6,523 nucleotides of DNA from the NCBI GenBank assembly GCA_031282945.1, contig JAITCX010000141.1, positions 1-6,523 on the forward strand. The letters run 5' to 3'. Both the position numbers and the translations under genes were made by a program. This DNA comes from Elusimicrobiota bacterium (GTDB taxonomy: Bacteria > Elusimicrobiota > Endomicrobiia > Endomicrobiales > Endomicrobiaceae). Under the pieces are notes generated by a model. It was not told the origin of the DNA, did not search any database, and saw only the letters and a program-made list of their open reading frames with translations. Positions 5,573 through 6,523 of the stretch are shown in pieces. Each line of letters begins with the position of its first letter. Positions within the stretch are counted from its first letter, which is position 1.

Positions 5573-6124
5573 TCAATTTACAACATTTACGAGCATTTCA
5601 ACGCTTTTTATTTTTTTCTTATGATCAAATATATCTATAAAAATTTTAGCAACTCCAACATCTTCTGTTTCATTAGCTGTCATTGCGCCTATACTTTTAT
5701 CACGTATACGGTATATACGGCCTTTTATAAGATTGCCCTGCAAAAAATTTTCTTTAATAGTTTTGCTTGTATCGCCGGCCGCGCCTAATATATGGAATTC
5801 ATAACTAAATTGGGCATCCTTTTCATTTACAAGGGGGCTAACCATGATAAAGAAACAAATATAATTATTCAATTTTACGGTGTTTGTAAATTTTGTTCTA
5901 ACCATTTGTTTTAAATGATTAGGACTTTCGTCAAAGTGTTCTATAACAGAATCCACGTCATCTCCTGGAATTAAAATAATTGAGATTTGGTATTTATCTG
6001 TTTCAAAGTAAGCGGAACCGTTTTGTGAAACCAAAACCTCATCATCGGCTTTTGATTGCAAAGCGAGACAAAACACTAAAGCTAATGCGGCAAAACCTAT
6101 TTTTACAAACTCTATAAATTTCAT
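5573..6124 (-). CDS. Exported protein of unknown family, paralogue 2 of a tandem array
   Basis: This 183-residue paralogue of the flanking genes has signal peptide MKFIEFVK, hydrophobic core IGFAALALVFCLAL, and probable cleavage after QSKA at residue 26. The mature N-terminus VLVSQNGSAYFETDKYQISI is identical to paralogue 1. The variable centre (51-115) carries GDDVDSVIEHFDESPNHLKQ and one cysteine (C90). The C-terminus VGVAKIFIDIFDHKKKIKSV is conserved. Over the 110 C-terminal residues visible in both it matches paralogue 3 at about 89 positions (81%), so 2 and 3 are the younger pair. AGAGGA six bases before the ATG is a good ribosome-binding site. It is probably co-transcribed with its neighbours (31 bp and 28 bp gaps). 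Export to periplasm or surface is inferred from the signal peptide. Function is unknown and no enzyme motif is evident. Confidence 0.85.
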   Translation of the reverse strand: MKFIEFVKIGFAALALVFCLALQSKADDEVLVSQNGSAYFETDKYQISIILIPGDDVDSVIEHFDESPNHLKQMVRTKFTNTVKLNNYICFFIMVSPLVNEKDAQFSYEFHILGAAGDTSKTIKENFLQGNLIKGRIYRIRDKSIGAMTANETEDVGVAKIFIDIFDHKKKIKSVEMLVNVVN

Positions 6125-6155
6125 ATTAAATCCTCTACTTTAAGCGCCTATTTTG

Positions 6156-6523
6156 TTAATTTATTACATTTACCAACATTTCTACGCTTTTTATTTTTGT
6201 CTTATGATCAAATATATCTATAAACATTTTAGCAACTCCAACATCTTCTGTTTCATTAGCTGTCATTGCGCCCATACTGTTATCCCGTATGCGGTACATG
6301 CGCCCTTTTAGGAGATTACCCTTCAAAAAAATTTCTTTAATAGTTTTGCTTGTATCGCCGGCCGCGCCCAAGATGCGGACTTCATAACTAAGTTGTGCAT
6401 TATTTTCATTTACAAGAGGCGTAAGGGTTATAAAAGCATAAATATATTCATTCAATTTTAATGTATTTGTAAATTTTGTTCTAACCATTTGTTTTAAATG
6501 ATTAGGACTTTCGTCAAACTGTT
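6156..6523 (-). CDS. Exported protein of unknown family, paralogue 3 (C-terminal part, start beyond window)
   Basis: The frame is open to the window edge: the last complete codons read QFDESPNHLKQMVRTK, matching residues 63-78 of paralogue 2, so the internal ATG at 6488 is not the start and about 62 N-terminal residues, including the presumed signal peptide, lie outside. The visible 121 residues are about 81% identical to paralogue 2 over the shared 110-residue stretch, with exact nucleotide identity over at least 47 bases (6226-6272 versus 5643-5689). It ends VEMLVNVIN and TAA, 31 bp before paralogue 2. Function is unknown; same family and same reservations as its neighbours. Confidence 0.82.
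   Translation of the reverse strand, partial: QFDESPNHLKQMVRTKFTNTLKLNEYIYAFITLTPLVNENNAQLSYEVRILGAAGDTSKTIKEIFLKGNLLKGRMYRIRDNSMGAMTANETEDVGVAKMFIDIFDHKTKIKSVEMLVNVIN

Larger units (their letters stand above)
4993..6523 (-). repeat. Tandem gene duplication, unit about 580-583 bp
   Basis: Stop codons fall at 4993, 5573 and 6156, giving periods of 580 and 583 bp. Each unit is one gene plus a 28-31 bp spacer. Coding ends are conserved and spacers have diverged, so the copies are kept as separate genes rather than as a satellite repeat. The array extends beyond the right edge. Confidence 0.85.

Noticed and set aside
5543..5788. Plus-strand open frame opposite paralogue 2
   Set aside because: Antisense to a strongly conserved paralogue; the hydrophobic Tyr/Phe-rich translation is what the opposite strand would give.

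Overview
The window is a low-GC, gene-dense stretch of a bacterial chromosome in which every supported gene lies on the minus strand, so transcription runs from the right end to the left end. The organism cannot be named with confidence. The bacterial MEP-pathway gene (dxs), a type II prenyl diphosphate synthase, a full-length three-domain PolA and exported proteins with classical signal peptides all fit a free-living or symbiotic diderm-like bacterium. An Elusimicrobiota/Endomicrobium-type origin is only a guess from composition and overall style.

In transcription order, the right third (6523 to 4993) is a tandem array of at least three paralogous genes, one cut by the window edge, spaced 28-31 bp apart. 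Each encodes a small exported protein of about 183 residues of unrecognised family. Their signal peptide, mature N-terminus and C-terminus are strongly conserved, and the middle varies.

The region from 4992 to 4641 has no gene. It holds the most striking object in the window: at 4812-4988 four perfectly paired helices (8, 9, 18 and 13 bp) meet with no unpaired base at the junction, a complete four-way junction. It starts 4 bp after the last paralogue's stop codon. One hairpin has a GAAA (GNRA) loop on the gene strand. Left of it are a competing hairpin and a plausible promoter for the next operon.

The left two thirds is a tightly packed operon: polA (DNA polymerase I, probable GTG start at 4640), coaE (dephospho-CoA kinase, ATGA overlap with polA), an ispA-like farnesyl diphosphate synthase, and dxs (1-deoxy-D-xylulose-5-phosphate synthase, N-terminal 118 residues only). 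dxs and ispA act at the first and a late step of isoprenoid precursor synthesis. coaE completes coenzyme A synthesis, and polA does repair and Okazaki-fragment processing. The ispA-like gene is split by a one-base frameshift just before its second aspartate-rich motif. PolA has lost the proofreading-exonuclease metal ligands and carries Asp in place of two near-universal Glu residues in polymerase motifs A and C.
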